A DNA stretch of 64,000 nucleotides from Alphaproteobacteria bacterium (GTDB lineage: Bacteria > Pseudomonadota > Alphaproteobacteria > Sphingomonadales > Sphingomonadaceae). Where the stretch lies: positions 31,938-95,937 of the forward strand of contig JAHJHL010000033.1 in assembly GCA_018823905.1 (NCBI GenBank), read 5' to 3'. Below the pieces are notes generated by a model. That model searched no databases. It worked only from the letters and a program-made list of their open reading frames with translations, and had not been told where the DNA came from. The translations under genes were made by a program, and so were the position numbers. Shown here piece by piece: positions 33,564 through 42,406 of this stretch (position 1 is its first letter; each line of letters starts with the position of its first letter).

Positions 33564-33812
33564 TCACCGGCGCCAGAATTGCCACCGCTTGCGGTTCTTT
33601 CTATCAACCGTTTGCGCGATGACGCGCAGGCTTCGGATCATTGCCTGTTCGATCTCAGCAATGCTGACGCCGTGCCGTTCGGCAAGCTGGCGATAGCTTA
33701 GCTCCTCGACCCGATGGCCGAGAAAGACTCGGCGGTCGAACTCGTCCAGCCGATCGACAGCGCACTCGTAGAGGCGTAGCAGGCGGCGCCGCGCGCGGGT
33801 GAAGCGATTCAC
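33564..33812 (-). CDS. Sigma-70 region-4-like helix-turn-helix protein
   Basis: 82-aa protein. The GTG at 33812 overlaps the integrase stop (GTGA), so it is translationally coupled to the integrase. The segment LDEFDRRVFLGHRVEELSY and RQLAERHGVSIAEIEQAMIR is a sigma-70 region-4 type helix-turn-helix. Region 2 is lacking, so it is not a full sigma factor. It probably helps control integration or island gene expression. The end is Arg/Trp-rich (NRKRWQFWRR). Confidence 0.7.
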   Translation of the reverse strand: MNRFTRARRRLLRLYECAVDRLDEFDRRVFLGHRVEELSYRQLAERHGVSIAEIEQAMIRSLRVIAQTVDRKNRKRWQFWRR

Positions 33813-34972
33813 CGCTTCTTGCCTTCGCAGAAGTTGGCCCAATCCTCCATCATCACGCGGCGCTTTTCGAGCAGATTGCCGCGCCGGTAAGCGGCCTCGG
33901 TTTTGTTCGCGACCGTGTGGGCGAGGGCGGCTTCGGCGACATCGCTCTGATGGTCGGTTTCTTCGCTCACCCAATCGCGGAAAGACGAACGGAATCCGTG
34001 CGCCGTGAATGGCTCGCCCAACTCCTTGACCAACTTCGACAAAGTCATATCGGACAAGCGCTGGTTTCTACGGATGCCGGGGAATACCAACTCGCAACCC
34101 GCGATGCGAAGTCGCGCGCAACGCTGAACGATGCGGAGCGGGCGGCGGGAAAGGGGCACCACATGCTCGCGGAACGCCTTCATGCGCTCCTTCGAGAGCG
34201 TCCACAGTCCCTTTTCTAGGTCGAACTCATCCCATGTCGCGCCGCGCACCTCGCCGGATCGCGCGGCCGTGAAAATAGCAAATTCCAGCGCCAGCCGACT
34301 GAAAGATTCCTTCTCGCGCAGCGTCTGCACGAACGCTGGCACGTCTTCATAGGGCATGGAGGCAAAATGATTGTCTCGGCGAGGTTGGCGCGGCAATCCC
34401 TTCGTGATCGCCCGCATAGGCGCTTCGGTGTCGCGGTAACCCGACGCGTATGCCCAATCGAGGACAGCGCCGACACGCTGCCGCACGCGGCGCGCCGTCT
34501 CCGGCTTCTCAAGCCAGATTTCCTCAAGCAAGTCACGGATCATCGGGCCGGTGATCTGATCGACCCGAAATTTTCCGATGTGCGGGAAGGCATAAAGCTC
34601 AAGCGTCCGGGTCCATTGCGCGTGGTGCTTGCCGTTGCGCCACGTCTTGGAATGGACCTCGTAAAACTTCGCTGCCGCTTCCTTGAATGTCGGCACGGCC
34701 TGCCGCTTGCGCCGCTCGAATTGCGGGTCGATCCCCAACTCGATCTGGCTGCGAATTTCGCGCGCCAGCTCGCGGGCTTGCGCCAAACTGACCTTCTGAC
34801 AGCTGCCTAGGCCGAAGTCGCGGCGGTTGCCGTGCTTCTGCACCCGGCACACCCAACTGCTTGTGCCTCCCGGCCGATCCAATCTGATGAGTCCGTCACC
34901 GTAGCTAACCCGGCTCGACTTGCCCTTGGACTTCACAGCCCCGTTTTGCGCATTTTTCATCGTGGTAATCAT
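33809..34972 (-). CDS. Tyrosine-type site-specific integrase, P4 family
   Basis: 387-aa recombinase that integrates and excises the island at tRNA-Ser. The start is placed at 34972 (MITTMKNAQNG), after a GGGA; the frame is open to 35047, but the upstream residues lie in the att region. N-terminal DUF4102-type arm-binding domain: YGDGLIRLDRPGGTSSW and SLAQARELAREIRSQIELGI. Catalytic residues: Arg in FTAARSGEVRGATW, His-x-x-Arg in TAHGFRSSFRDW, and Tyr in ALAHTVANKTEAAYRRGNL. All are present, so it appears functional. It ends by overlapping the sigma-like gene. Confidence 0.92.
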   Translation of the reverse strand: MITTMKNAQNGAVKSKGKSSRVSYGDGLIRLDRPGGTSSWVCRVQKHGNRRDFGLGSCQKVSLAQARELAREIRSQIELGIDPQFERRKRQAVPTFKEAAAKFYEVHSKTWRNGKHHAQWTRTLELYAFPHIGKFRVDQITGPMIRDLLEEIWLEKPETARRVRQRVGAVLDWAYASGYRDTEAPMRAITKGLPRQPRRDNHFASMPYEDVPAFVQTLREKESFSRLALEFAIFTAARSGEVRGATWDEFDLEKGLWTLSKERMKAFREHVVPLSRRPLRIVQRCARLRIAGCELVFPGIRRNQRLSDMTLSKLVKELGEPFTAHGFRSSFRDWVSEETDHQSDVAEAALAHTVANKTEAAYRRGNLLEKRRVMMEDWANFCEGKKR

Positions 34973-35079
34973 AATTTTCAGTCCCACATTGGCAAAAATG
35001 TCGGACTGGATCCTGTGGGACACACAGGGACCCGAATCGCTTCTCAAACCCGCAGCAAAGCTGAGGTGCCGGAAACGGT

Positions 35080-35118
35080 TCGGGAAAATGGGGGATTAGA
35101 ATTTGGCGGACAGGGTGG
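35080..35118. repeat. Proximal attachment site at the 3' end of tRNA-Ser
   Basis: Matches 19414-19451 with small differences. Its last 15 bases are the 3' end of the intact tRNA gene on the minus strand, so integration kept the tRNA complete. Confidence 0.88.
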
Positions 35119-35193
35119 GATTCGAACCCACGGTGAGCTTGCACCCACGGCGGTTTTCAAGACCGCTGCCTTAAACCACTCGGCCACCTGTCC
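35104..35193 (-). tRNA. tRNA-Ser (anticodon UGA)
   Basis: 90-nt tRNA on the minus strand. Acceptor stem GGACAGG pairs with CCTGTCC, with discriminator G and encoded CCA. The anticodon stem-loop is GCGGT-CTTGAAA-ACCGC, giving TGA. A long variable arm and the T loop GTTCGAATC are present, as expected for a class II serine tRNA. It is the integration target of the island. Confidence 0.97.
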
Positions 35194-35341
35194 GCACGGT
35201 CGTCGCCATAGCGTGATGGGCCGATGCGGCAAGAAAAACCTTGCCGTCGCAGCCTGCCGCGCGAATGACTCCGCTCATCTCGCCGCAATCTAGCCAAGCC
35301 GCTCGCATCTGTGCGAGACACGCCTTATGGGTGGGGACATC

Positions 35342-36403
35342 ATGCACGCTATTAGTTTCAGAATCAGTCGCCTTTTTGCTCTCGCCGCCGCCGTCCTGTC
35401 GGCGTGGCTGCTCACGGCATCGGCGCCGCTGCACGCGCAGAGCGGCGACAGCGGCTTTGATACCTATGTACAGTCGCTGTGGCCCAAGGCGCAGGCGCGC
35501 GGTGTTTCGCGGCAGGTGTTTGATCGTGTCACGGCTGGGCTGCGCTATAATCCACGCGTGATTGCGCTCGATCGTGACAATCTGGGCAGTCCGCCGACCA
35601 ACGACACGCCGATCCCGAATTTTGCGCCGTACAAGGCGAAGCATGTAGATGCCGCGCGGATCAATGGCGGGCGCCGAGTTCATGATCGCCTCTTGCCCCT
35701 GCTGTCACGGATCGAGGCGCGCACCGGGGTGCCGACCAGTATCATGATCGCGATTTATGGCCACGAAACGGCCTATGGTCAGGTGACGGGCAGTTTCGAC
35801 CTCCCCGAAGCTCTGGCGACGCTGGCCTATGAAGGGCGCCGCCGCAGCCTGTTCGAACCCGAATTCATCGCGACGCTGGAGATGGTCCAGCGCGGTGTCC
35901 CGCGCGAGGTGCTGAAGGGCAGCTGGGCGGGTGCGTTCGGCTATCCGCAGTTCCTGCCGTCGGTTTATCTCGCGGTGGCCGAGGATGGCGATGGTGATGG
36001 CCGCGCCAATATCTGGTCGAGCGAAGCGGATGCGATTGAATCGATCGGCGCCTACCTGCGCCGCGCCGGCTGGCGCGCCGGACAGCCGTGGGGCGTGGCC
36101 GTAACCGTGCCGAGCAGCTTCGACCGCAGTCGCTTCGCCACCCGCCTGGCGCCCACCCGCTGCCCGCGCGTTTTCGCGCGCCACAGCCGCTGGCGCTCGA
36201 TGGCCGAATGGCGCGCCGACGGCATCCAGCCGGTCGGCGGACGCTGGCCCGAAGGCCAAATTCAAGCGGTGCTGCTCGAACCCGACGGCCCCGGACGGAC
36301 CGCATATTTGCTGACCGGTAACTATCGTGCGATATTGGACTATAATTGTTCCAATTTTTACGCATTATCAGTGGGGTTGCTGGCGGATGAAATCGATCGG
36401 TAG
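35342..36403 (+). CDS. Lytic murein transglycosylase, MltB type
   Basis: Periplasmic muramidase of 353 aa that cuts glycan strands to form 1,6-anhydro-MurNAc. Start at 35342 (MHAISFRISRLF), which gives a signal peptide with cleavage near ASAPLHAQ. The family signature is SIMIAIYGHETAYGQVTG, with catalytic Glu142, followed by LATLAYEGRRRSLFEPEFI and SWAGAFGYPQFLPSVYL. The sequence AEDGDGDGRANIW is the usual Asp-rich loop. It ends inside the start of the RlpA-like gene (17-bp overlap), so the two septation/wall enzymes are coupled. Confidence 0.93.
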   Translation: MHAISFRISRLFALAAAVLSAWLLTASAPLHAQSGDSGFDTYVQSLWPKAQARGVSRQVFDRVTAGLRYNPRVIALDRDNLGSPPTNDTPIPNFAPYKAKHVDAARINGGRRVHDRLLPLLSRIEARTGVPTSIMIAIYGHETAYGQVTGSFDLPEALATLAYEGRRRSLFEPEFIATLEMVQRGVPREVLKGSWAGAFGYPQFLPSVYLAVAEDGDGDGRANIWSSEADAIESIGAYLRRAGWRAGQPWGVAVTVPSSFDRSRFATRLAPTRCPRVFARHSRWRSMAEWRADGIQPVGGRWPEGQIQAVLLEPDGPGRTAYLLTGNYRAILDYNCSNFYALSVGLLADEIDR

Positions 36404-37349
36404 AAAAACGGGGCTGATGGCCGGGGCGATGCTGCTGCTCGCCGGCTGCGGCAGTTTCGGCGGCGAGCGCGAAGGCGGGCCGACCGCCAGCCCAACCCCG
36501 GCCCAATCGGCGAACGGCGTGAGCGACACGCCGGTCAAGATCGGCGAACCCTATACGATTGGTGGCACAACCTATACGCCCGCCGATACGGCCGACTATG
36601 ACGAGGTGGGCTATGCCAGCTGGTATGGCGAAGAACTGGCCGGACGGCCGACAGCCAATGGTGAGATCTTCGACCCCGCCGGGATCAGTGCCGCACATAA
36701 GACTTTGCCGCTGCCCAGCTATGTCGAGGTCACGTCGCTCGACACCGGGCGGACGATCCTGGTCCGCGTCAACGATCGGGGACCAATGGTGAACGATCGC
36801 CTGATCGACCTGTCGCGCGGCGCGGCGGAGCAACTGGGACTAAGCGCTGGCGTTGCCGCGGTCCGCGTCCGCCGGACGAGCCCGCCCGCCGCCGAGCGTG
36901 CGCAACTCCGCGCCGGAGGACCGGTGCGCGAGCGCATCGCGACCCCCGGGTCGCTGCTGGCAATCTTGCGCACCAAAATAAAGGCGATGCCGGTTCCCAA
37001 AGGCATGGCGCCGACACCCGCTATCGAATCGCAACCAGCGCCGCCGGTTGCATCGGGAAAAGCCAAGCCGGGTGATGACCGATTGGCTGTCGAGGGTAGC
37101 CCGCCTGCAAAACCCGTCAGCAAACCCGTTGTGGCAAACACCGGAAAATATGTTGTGCAGGTCGGGGCGTTCAGCAGCGAGAGCCGGGCCAATGCCGCGG
37201 CGAAATCGGTTGGCGGTACCGTGAGCAAGGCGGGCAATTTGTGGCGGGTCCGGATCGGCCCCTTCGCCAGCGAAGCCGAAGCACAGGGCGGGCTCGCCAC
37301 GGCCAGGACCAAGGGCTTTCGCGACGCGCTGGTCCAACGCGATCGCTGA
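36387..37349 (+). CDS. rlpA: RlpA-like septal lipoprotein with SPOR domain
   Basis: 320-aa lipoprotein. The start ATG at 36387 gives MKSIGRKTGLMAGAMLLLAGC, whose LLAGC is a lipobox. The double-psi beta-barrel domain has GYASWYGEELAGRPTANGEI, TLPLPSYVEVTSLDTGRT and VRVNDRGPMVNDRLIDLS. A C-terminal SPOR domain (YVVQVGAFSSESRANAAA, LWRVRIGPFASEAEA) binds denuded peptidoglycan at the division site. RlpA in some bacteria is a lytic transglycosylase; in others it is only structural. The linker is Pro- and Lys-rich. It overlaps mltB upstream and is followed by dacC-like after 10 bp. Confidence 0.92.
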   Translation: MKSIGRKTGLMAGAMLLLAGCGSFGGEREGGPTASPTPAQSANGVSDTPVKIGEPYTIGGTTYTPADTADYDEVGYASWYGEELAGRPTANGEIFDPAGISAAHKTLPLPSYVEVTSLDTGRTILVRVNDRGPMVNDRLIDLSRGAAEQLGLSAGVAAVRVRRTSPPAAERAQLRAGGPVRERIATPGSLLAILRTKIKAMPVPKGMAPTPAIESQPAPPVASGKAKPGDDRLAVEGSPPAKPVSKPVVANTGKYVVQVGAFSSESRANAAAKSVGGTVSKAGNLWRVRIGPFASEAEAQGGLATARTKGFRDALVQRDR

Positions 37350-37359
37350 CGAGCTTCGC

Positions 37360-38325
37360 TTGATAAAAAATCTATCCGTTACAAAGCGAAGTGCTGCGAC
37401 TTTAGTAGCGCTTGCGATCGTGATTGCGGCGCCGCCGATCGCGGCGAGCGAAGCTGGTCCGACAGCGGCAACAACAGCGCGTCCACTCTACACCAGCCAA
37501 GCGCCGATTGTGATGCTGAAGGATCTTGATTCGGGCAAGATCCTGTTTGCGCGCGGCGCCGACAAGCGGTTCGCGCCAGCGTCGATGGCAAAGGTGATGA
37601 CGGCTTATGTCGTTCTCGACCTGATTAAAAAAGGCGACCTCGCCCGCGACAAGCAATTCACCGTCAGCGAAGCGACGTGGAAGAAGTGGCGGGGCAGCAA
37701 CGGCGGATCAACGATGTTCCTGAGCCCTGGCGAGAAAGTTTCTGTCGATGACCTGCTGAAAGGCCTGATCACCGTATCGGGAAACGATGCCGCCGCGGCA
37801 CTGGCGGTAGGAATCGACGGCAGCGAGGCCGCTTTTGTCAAAAGAATGAATGTTGTAGCCACACAAATTGGCATGGGATCGAGTAACTTCGGGACGCCGA
37901 ACGGCTGGCCGGACGGCGGGGTGACTAAGGTCAGCGCCAGTGACCTCATCACGCTTGCCGACCGGCTGATCCACGATCATCCCGCTGGCTATGCGCGCTA
38001 TTTTTCGATGCCGAAGCTTCAGCATGGCAAGTCGCCCGACGGCAAGCCGATCGTTCAGGCGAACCGCAATCCGATTCTGGGCCGGGTGCTCGGGGCAGAT
38101 GGGCTGAAGACGGGCTACACGACCGAAGCGGGCTATTGCTTGCTGGGCTCCGCGAAGCGCGACGGGCGGCGGCTGATCATGGTCGTTGCCGGTTTGCCGA
38201 GCGACAAGGCGCGGCGCGAAGAGGCCGAGCGGCTGATGACCTGGGGTTTCTCCGTAGCGTTGGCTTCGAACGACAGCCGCCAAGGCAAAAAAGCCGCGAG
38301 TGGCGGCGCTCGCGCTGCGCCGTGA
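37360..38325 (+). CDS. D-alanyl-D-alanine carboxypeptidase (PBP5/DacC type)
   Basis: Penicillin-binding protein of 321 aa that trims the terminal D-Ala from peptidoglycan stems. The TTG at 37360 gives a signal-like N-terminus (MIKNLSVTKRSAATLVALAI), and no ATG lies before the catalytic domain. The three active-site motifs are SMAK (S75-x-x-K78), SGN (S140-G-N142) and KTG in GADGLKTGYTTEAGY. The C-terminal membrane-anchoring part is shorter than in PBP5, and the last residues are Lys/Ala-rich. It is 10 bp after rlpA, in a cell-wall cluster. Confidence 0.92.
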   Translation: MIKNLSVTKRSAATLVALAIVIAAPPIAASEAGPTAATTARPLYTSQAPIVMLKDLDSGKILFARGADKRFAPASMAKVMTAYVVLDLIKKGDLARDKQFTVSEATWKKWRGSNGGSTMFLSPGEKVSVDDLLKGLITVSGNDAAAALAVGIDGSEAAFVKRMNVVATQIGMGSSNFGTPNGWPDGGVTKVSASDLITLADRLIHDHPAGYARYFSMPKLQHGKSPDGKPIVQANRNPILGRVLGADGLKTGYTTEAGYCLLGSAKRDGRRLIMVVAGLPSDKARREEAERLMTWGFSVALASNDSRQGKKAASGGARAAP

Positions 38326-38403
38326 TGACAAAGCGCGTGCTGGCGGCTACCGCCGTGTGATGCACGCGTGCTTCCTCCTTCTACACCCTTGCAGGCTTTC
38401 GGC

Positions 38404-39024
38404 ATGACGCTCGGGCGATTTGTCACGCTGGAGGGCGGAGAGGGTGTCGGCAAATCGACGCAGATCCGCGCGTTGGCGGCCGCGCTGGCCGCACGCGACA
38501 TCGACGTCGTCACGACGCGCGAGCCCGGTGGCAGCACCGGCGCCGAAGCGATCCGGACGCTGTTGATGGAAGGCAGCGACGACCGCTGGGACGCGCGCAG
38601 CGAAGCCTTGCTGTTCGCCGCGGCGCGCGCCGACCACGTCGCGCGGACGATCCGACCGGCGCTGGCGCGCGGCGCGTGGGTATTGTGCGACCGGTTTGTC
38701 GATTCGAGCCGCGCCTATCAGGGTGGCGGTGGCGGCATCACCGATGCGGACATCTTGGCGCTCCACGGCGTGGGGTCCGAAGGGTTGCTGCCCGACCTTA
38801 CCTTCCTGCTGACCGTCAGTCCTACCGAAGCGGTGCGCCGCCTCGCGGTACGCGGCGGTAGTGATCGGATGGGCAGCAAACCCGCTGATTATCAGGCGCG
38901 TTTGGCCGCGCGCTTCGTCGAAATGGCCGAGGCGGAGCCCGACCGCTGGCGGGTTATTGACGCCGATGCCCCCGCCGAGCAGGTAACGGCAGCAATCTTG
39001 GCCGGACTAGCCGAATGGCTATGA
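38404..39024 (+). CDS. tmk: Thymidylate kinase
   Basis: dTMP kinase of 206 aa. The ATG at 38404 begins MTLGRFVTLEGGEGVGKSTQ, with the P-loop GGEGVGKST; the upstream frame from 38368 adds unrelated residues. DVVTTREPGGSTGAE is the dTMP-binding motif and VLCDRFVDSSRAYQGGG is the DR(Y/F) motif. It ends by overlapping holB (ATGA), the usual alphaproteobacterial order tmk-holB-metG. Confidence 0.96.
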   Translation: MTLGRFVTLEGGEGVGKSTQIRALAAALAARDIDVVTTREPGGSTGAEAIRTLLMEGSDDRWDARSEALLFAAARADHVARTIRPALARGAWVLCDRFVDSSRAYQGGGGGITDADILALHGVGSEGLLPDLTFLLTVSPTEAVRRLAVRGGSDRMGSKPADYQARLAARFVEMAEAEPDRWRVIDADAPAEQVTAAILAGLAEWL

Positions 39025-40001
39025 TCGGCCATCAGGACGCCGAGGCAGCCTTTCTTGAAGGCTGGCAGGGGGGCCGGCTGCATCACGCCTGGCTGCTCGC
39101 CGGACCGCAGGGGATGGGGAAGGGGGGTTTTGCCGCCCGCGTCGCGCGCTTCCTCGTCACCCATGGCCGTGGCGGCGACGGGCAGGCGGTTTTGCTCGAC
39201 GATCCGGGCGATAGCGCTGCGGGCCGGCTGGTCGAGGCGGGCAATCACCCCGAAATCCTTCACCTGACGCGCCAGCTCAAGGACAAGAGCAAAGAACTCG
39301 CGCGGAACATCACGATCGATCAGGTGCGGACGATGATCCGCCGCCTGCATCTGTCGCTATCGCTCGGCGAGTGGCGCGTCATCATCGTCGATGCGATCGA
39401 CGATTTGGAGACCGACGCCGCTAACGCCTTACTCAAGACGCTCGAGGAACCGCCAGCCAAAACGCTGTTCCTGCTCGTCAGCCACTCTCCGGGACGCTTG
39501 TTGCCGACGATCCGGTCGCGATGCAGAGCGCTGCGTTTTCAACCAGTTGATCGTGACGTCATGACCGCATGGCTGCACGAGCTGCGCCCGATGCTCGAAA
39601 TCGCCGAGGTGCGCGCGATCGTTGCCGCGTCGGGCGGTGTGCCGGGCAAGGCGCTGGCGTTGATCGACAGCGATGTTGCCGCGATGGAGAAAAAACTGCT
39701 CGCGATTGCCGCGACCGGCGACCCCGAAAATCGCCTGCGTGAGGCGCTGGCGCGCGAGGTTGGCGGCACCAGCAATCGCGCGAAGCTCGAACTCGTCATC
39801 GATATCGTGCTCGGGCTGCTCGCGCAGTTGGCGCGCGAGCGTTCAGTGGCAGAGATTGCGCCGATCCTCGCGCAATGGGACCGCGTCCAGCGTACCGTAC
39901 GCGACGCGATCCGCGGCTCCTATGATGGCACGATGGTTGGGTTCGAAATCGGCAACTGCCTTGCTGAACTGGCGCCGCGTTCGACGCATCCGGCACGCTG
40001 A
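39015..40001 (+). CDS. holB: DNA polymerase III subunit delta'
   Basis: Clamp-loader subunit of 328 aa, AAA+ fold. LHHAWLLAGPQGMGKGGFAA is the Walker A region, and VIIVDAIDDLETDAANALLK with TLEEPP is the Walker B/sensor 1 region. RSRCRALRFQPV contains the SRC motif. It overlaps tmk at its start: the frame start is 39015 and a second ATG is at 39021. The zinc-binding cysteine cluster is less clear than in E. coli. metG follows after 38 bp. Confidence 0.93.
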   Translation: MAMIGHQDAEAAFLEGWQGGRLHHAWLLAGPQGMGKGGFAARVARFLVTHGRGGDGQAVLLDDPGDSAAGRLVEAGNHPEILHLTRQLKDKSKELARNITIDQVRTMIRRLHLSLSLGEWRVIIVDAIDDLETDAANALLKTLEEPPAKTLFLLVSHSPGRLLPTIRSRCRALRFQPVDRDVMTAWLHELRPMLEIAEVRAIVAASGGVPGKALALIDSDVAAMEKKLLAIAATGDPENRLREALAREVGGTSNRAKLELVIDIVLGLLAQLARERSVAEIAPILAQWDRVQRTVRDAIRGSYDGTMVGFEIGNCLAELAPRSTHPAR

Positions 40002-40039
40002 CGCTTTCCCTCGCGCGCGCCAGCGGCTAAGGCGCGGCC

Positions 40040-41617
40040 ATGTCCGAAAACAGTGCACCTTTCTACATCACCACCGCGATCAGCTACCCCAATGGCCGCC
40101 CGCATATCGGCCACGCCTATGAAGCGATCGCCACCGATGTGATGGCGCGGTTCCAGCGCGCGCGCGGCCGCGACGTGCGGCTGGTCACCGGGACCGACGA
40201 ACATGGGCTGAAAATGTTTCAGACGGCGCGCGATCAGGGCCGCGAGACGATCGATCTGGCCGACGAAATGTCGTCCTATTTCCGTGAGATGTATGCCAAG
40301 CTGAATATCAGCTATGATAATTTCATGCGGACGTCGGATGCGGCGCATCATGCGGCCTCGCAGGCGATCTGGAAAGCGATGGAGGCCAATGGCGATCTTT
40401 ATCTCGACCGTTACGAGGGTTGGTATTCGGTTCGCGACGAAGCCTTTTACGATGAAAGCGAGCTCGTCGATGGGGAGGGCGGCGCCCGCCTGTCGCCGCA
40501 AGGAACCCCGGTCGAATGGACCGTCGAGGAAAGCTGGTTCTTCCGCCTGTCAAATTATCAGGACCGGTTGCTCGCGCTGTACGAAGAGCAGCCCGACTTC
40601 ATTCGCCCGGAAAGCCGCCGCAACGAAGTGATGCGCTTCGTCGAAGGCGGGCTCAAGGATCTCAGCGTCTCGCGCACCAGCTTTGACTGGGGCGTACCGG
40701 TGCCGGGATCGCCCGGGCATGTGATGTATGTGTGGGTCGACGCGCTCACCACCTATCTCTCGGGGCTCGGCTATCCCGATCTCGATGGCGATTTCGGCAA
40801 GTTCTGGCCTGCGAATATCCATATGATCGGCAAGGATATTGTGCGTTTTCATACGGTTTACTGGCCAGCCTTTCTGATGAGTGCCGGTCTGCCGCTGCCC
40901 AAGCAGGTGTTCGGTCACGGCTTCCTGCTCAACCGCGGCGAGAAGATGTCGAAGTCGCTCGGCAATGTCGTCGATCCGATGGCGCTCGCCGACACCTTCG
41001 GGGTCGATCCGCTGCGCTATTATCTGCTGCGCGAAGTCAGCTTCGGGCAGGACGGCACTTACTCGGCCGAGGCGATCGTGCGCACCGCCAATGCCGATCT
41101 GGCGAACAGCTTCGGCAACCTGGCGCAGCGCAGCTTGTCGATGATTTTCAAGAATTTGGATGGCGTTCTGTCGGCGGATTATGCGTTACACGAGGACGAT
41201 CGCGCGTTGCTGTCAATCGTCAACGACGCCTGTCGCAACCTGCTCCCGCGCGAATTTGAACAGCTCGCTTTCTCGGTCGGGATCGAGGAGTGGCTGCGCG
41301 CCGTGTTCGCGTGCAACCAATATGTCGATACACAAGCCCCCTGGGCGCTGCGCAAGACCGACCCTGATCGGATGCGCGCGGTGCTGATGACCTTGTTTCA
41401 GGTCGTCCGCACGCTAGCCATCGCGATCCGTTCGGTGGTGCCGACCGCCGCCGACACGCTGCTCGATCAGATGTGTATTGCCGAAGAGGCGCGCGATTTT
41501 TCGGCGCTCGACGACGGCGAGTGGTTTGCGAACTTGGCTGCCAGCGGATTTACCGTTAGCCAGCCAACTCCGCTCTTCCCGCGCCTTGACCTGCCCGAAG
41601 GGGAAGGGGAGGCCTGA
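40040..41617 (+). CDS. metG: Methionyl-tRNA synthetase
   Basis: Class I aminoacyl-tRNA synthetase of 525 aa that charges tRNA-Met. The HIGH motif is in PNGRPHIGHAYEAIATDV, and GFLLNRGEKMSKSLGNVVDP holds KMSKS. YVWVDALTTYLSGLGY is the methionine pocket. The connective peptide lacks the zinc-binding cysteines (WYSVRDEAFYDESEL), and the C-terminal dimerisation domain is absent, as is usual for the short form in this group. The TatD gene starts at its stop codon (TGATG). Confidence 0.97.
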   Translation: MSENSAPFYITTAISYPNGRPHIGHAYEAIATDVMARFQRARGRDVRLVTGTDEHGLKMFQTARDQGRETIDLADEMSSYFREMYAKLNISYDNFMRTSDAAHHAASQAIWKAMEANGDLYLDRYEGWYSVRDEAFYDESELVDGEGGARLSPQGTPVEWTVEESWFFRLSNYQDRLLALYEEQPDFIRPESRRNEVMRFVEGGLKDLSVSRTSFDWGVPVPGSPGHVMYVWVDALTTYLSGLGYPDLDGDFGKFWPANIHMIGKDIVRFHTVYWPAFLMSAGLPLPKQVFGHGFLLNRGEKMSKSLGNVVDPMALADTFGVDPLRYYLLREVSFGQDGTYSAEAIVRTANADLANSFGNLAQRSLSMIFKNLDGVLSADYALHEDDRALLSIVNDACRNLLPREFEQLAFSVGIEEWLRAVFACNQYVDTQAPWALRKTDPDRMRAVLMTLFQVVRTLAIAIRSVVPTAADTLLDQMCIAEEARDFSALDDGEWFANLAASGFTVSQPTPLFPRLDLPEGEGEA

Positions 41618-42393
41618 TGCTCGTCGATTCGCACTGCCACCTCAATTACAAGGGGCTCGCCGAACAACAAGGCGAAGTGCTCGAGCGCGCCCGCGCCCGC
41701 GGCGTCACTGCGATGCTCAACATCGCAACGCGCGAACGCGAGTGGGACGATGTGTTGGCGGCGGCCGAAGCCAATCCCGACGTGTGGGCCAGCGTCGGCA
41801 TTCATCCGCACGACGCCGACCATCACCCCGACGTCGATACCGCCAAGCTCGTCGAGCGCGCCGCGCATCCGCGTGTGATCGGCATCGGCGAAACCGGGCT
41901 CGACTATTATTACGACAAAAGCGACCGCGTTCGGCAGCAGGACAGTTTCCGCCGCCATATCCACGCGTCGCAGGCGACCGGGCTGCCGATCATCGTCCAC
42001 ACCCGCGATGCCGAGGCCGACACGCTGGCGCTGCTCGGTGAGGAGATGGGCAGGGCGACCTTCCCCGGCGTGATCCATTGCTTCACCGCGAGCGACGATT
42101 TCGCACGCCAGGCGCTCGACCTGGGGCTGTTCATTTCGATCTCGGGGATCGTGACCTTCAAGAACGCCGCCGATCTGCAGGCGACCGCCAAATGGCTGCC
42201 GCAGGACCGGCTGCTGATCGAAACCGACTCCCCTTTCCTCGCGCCTGTGCCGCACCGCGGTAAGACCGGGGAACCAGCGTTTGTCGCCGACACGTTGGCG
42301 TTCCTCGCGGCCCTGCGCGACGAAGATGCGGAAGCCCTCGGCGCCGCAACGAGCGCGAATTTCTACGCGCTTTTCGACAAGGCGGCGCCATGA
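41617..42393 (+). CDS. TatD-family hydrolase
   Basis: Metal-dependent TIM-barrel DNase/hydrolase of 258 aa. LVDSHCHLNYKGL carries the N-terminal metal-binding histidines, IGIGETGLDYYYDKS the central Glu, LPIIVHTRDAEADT the next His, FPGVIHCFTASDD the next, and DRLLIETDSPFLAPVPHRG the Asp. All metal ligands are intact. TatD enzymes act as 3'-5' exonucleases. The gene begins at the metG stop, so the two are co-translated. Confidence 0.95.
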   Translation: MLVDSHCHLNYKGLAEQQGEVLERARARGVTAMLNIATREREWDDVLAAAEANPDVWASVGIHPHDADHHPDVDTAKLVERAAHPRVIGIGETGLDYYYDKSDRVRQQDSFRRHIHASQATGLPIIVHTRDAEADTLALLGEEMGRATFPGVIHCFTASDDFARQALDLGLFISISGIVTFKNAADLQATAKWLPQDRLLIETDSPFLAPVPHRGKTGEPAFVADTLAFLAALRDEDAEALGAATSANFYALFDKAAP

Positions 42394-42406
42394 CGTCATA
42401 CGCGCC

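Larger units (their letters stand above)
19414..35118. mobile_element. Integrative genomic island in tRNA-Ser(UGA) with defence cargo
   Basis: Element of about 15.7 kb between two direct repeats, with a P4-type tyrosine integrase beside the intact tRNA gene, the classic arrangement for tRNA-targeting islands. The cargo is an HrgA-like nuclease, a PLD endonuclease with two methyltransferases, a HicA-like/ParB-like pair, an AlpA-like regulator, a SEC-C nuclease-like protein, an IS110 element, a nucleotidyltransferase-HEPN protein and a sigma-like protein. Base composition is less GC-rich than the flanking genes in many parts. No conjugation, replication or capsid genes are seen, so it is probably mobilised by a helper. 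Confidence 0.85.

Noticed and set aside
19414-35118. CRISPR array in the island
   Set aside because: No regularly spaced direct repeats were seen in the island or elsewhere in the window.
34832-35293. 153-aa + strand frame over the integrase start and tRNA-Ser
   Set aside because: It crosses a tRNA gene and the att site, with no domain.
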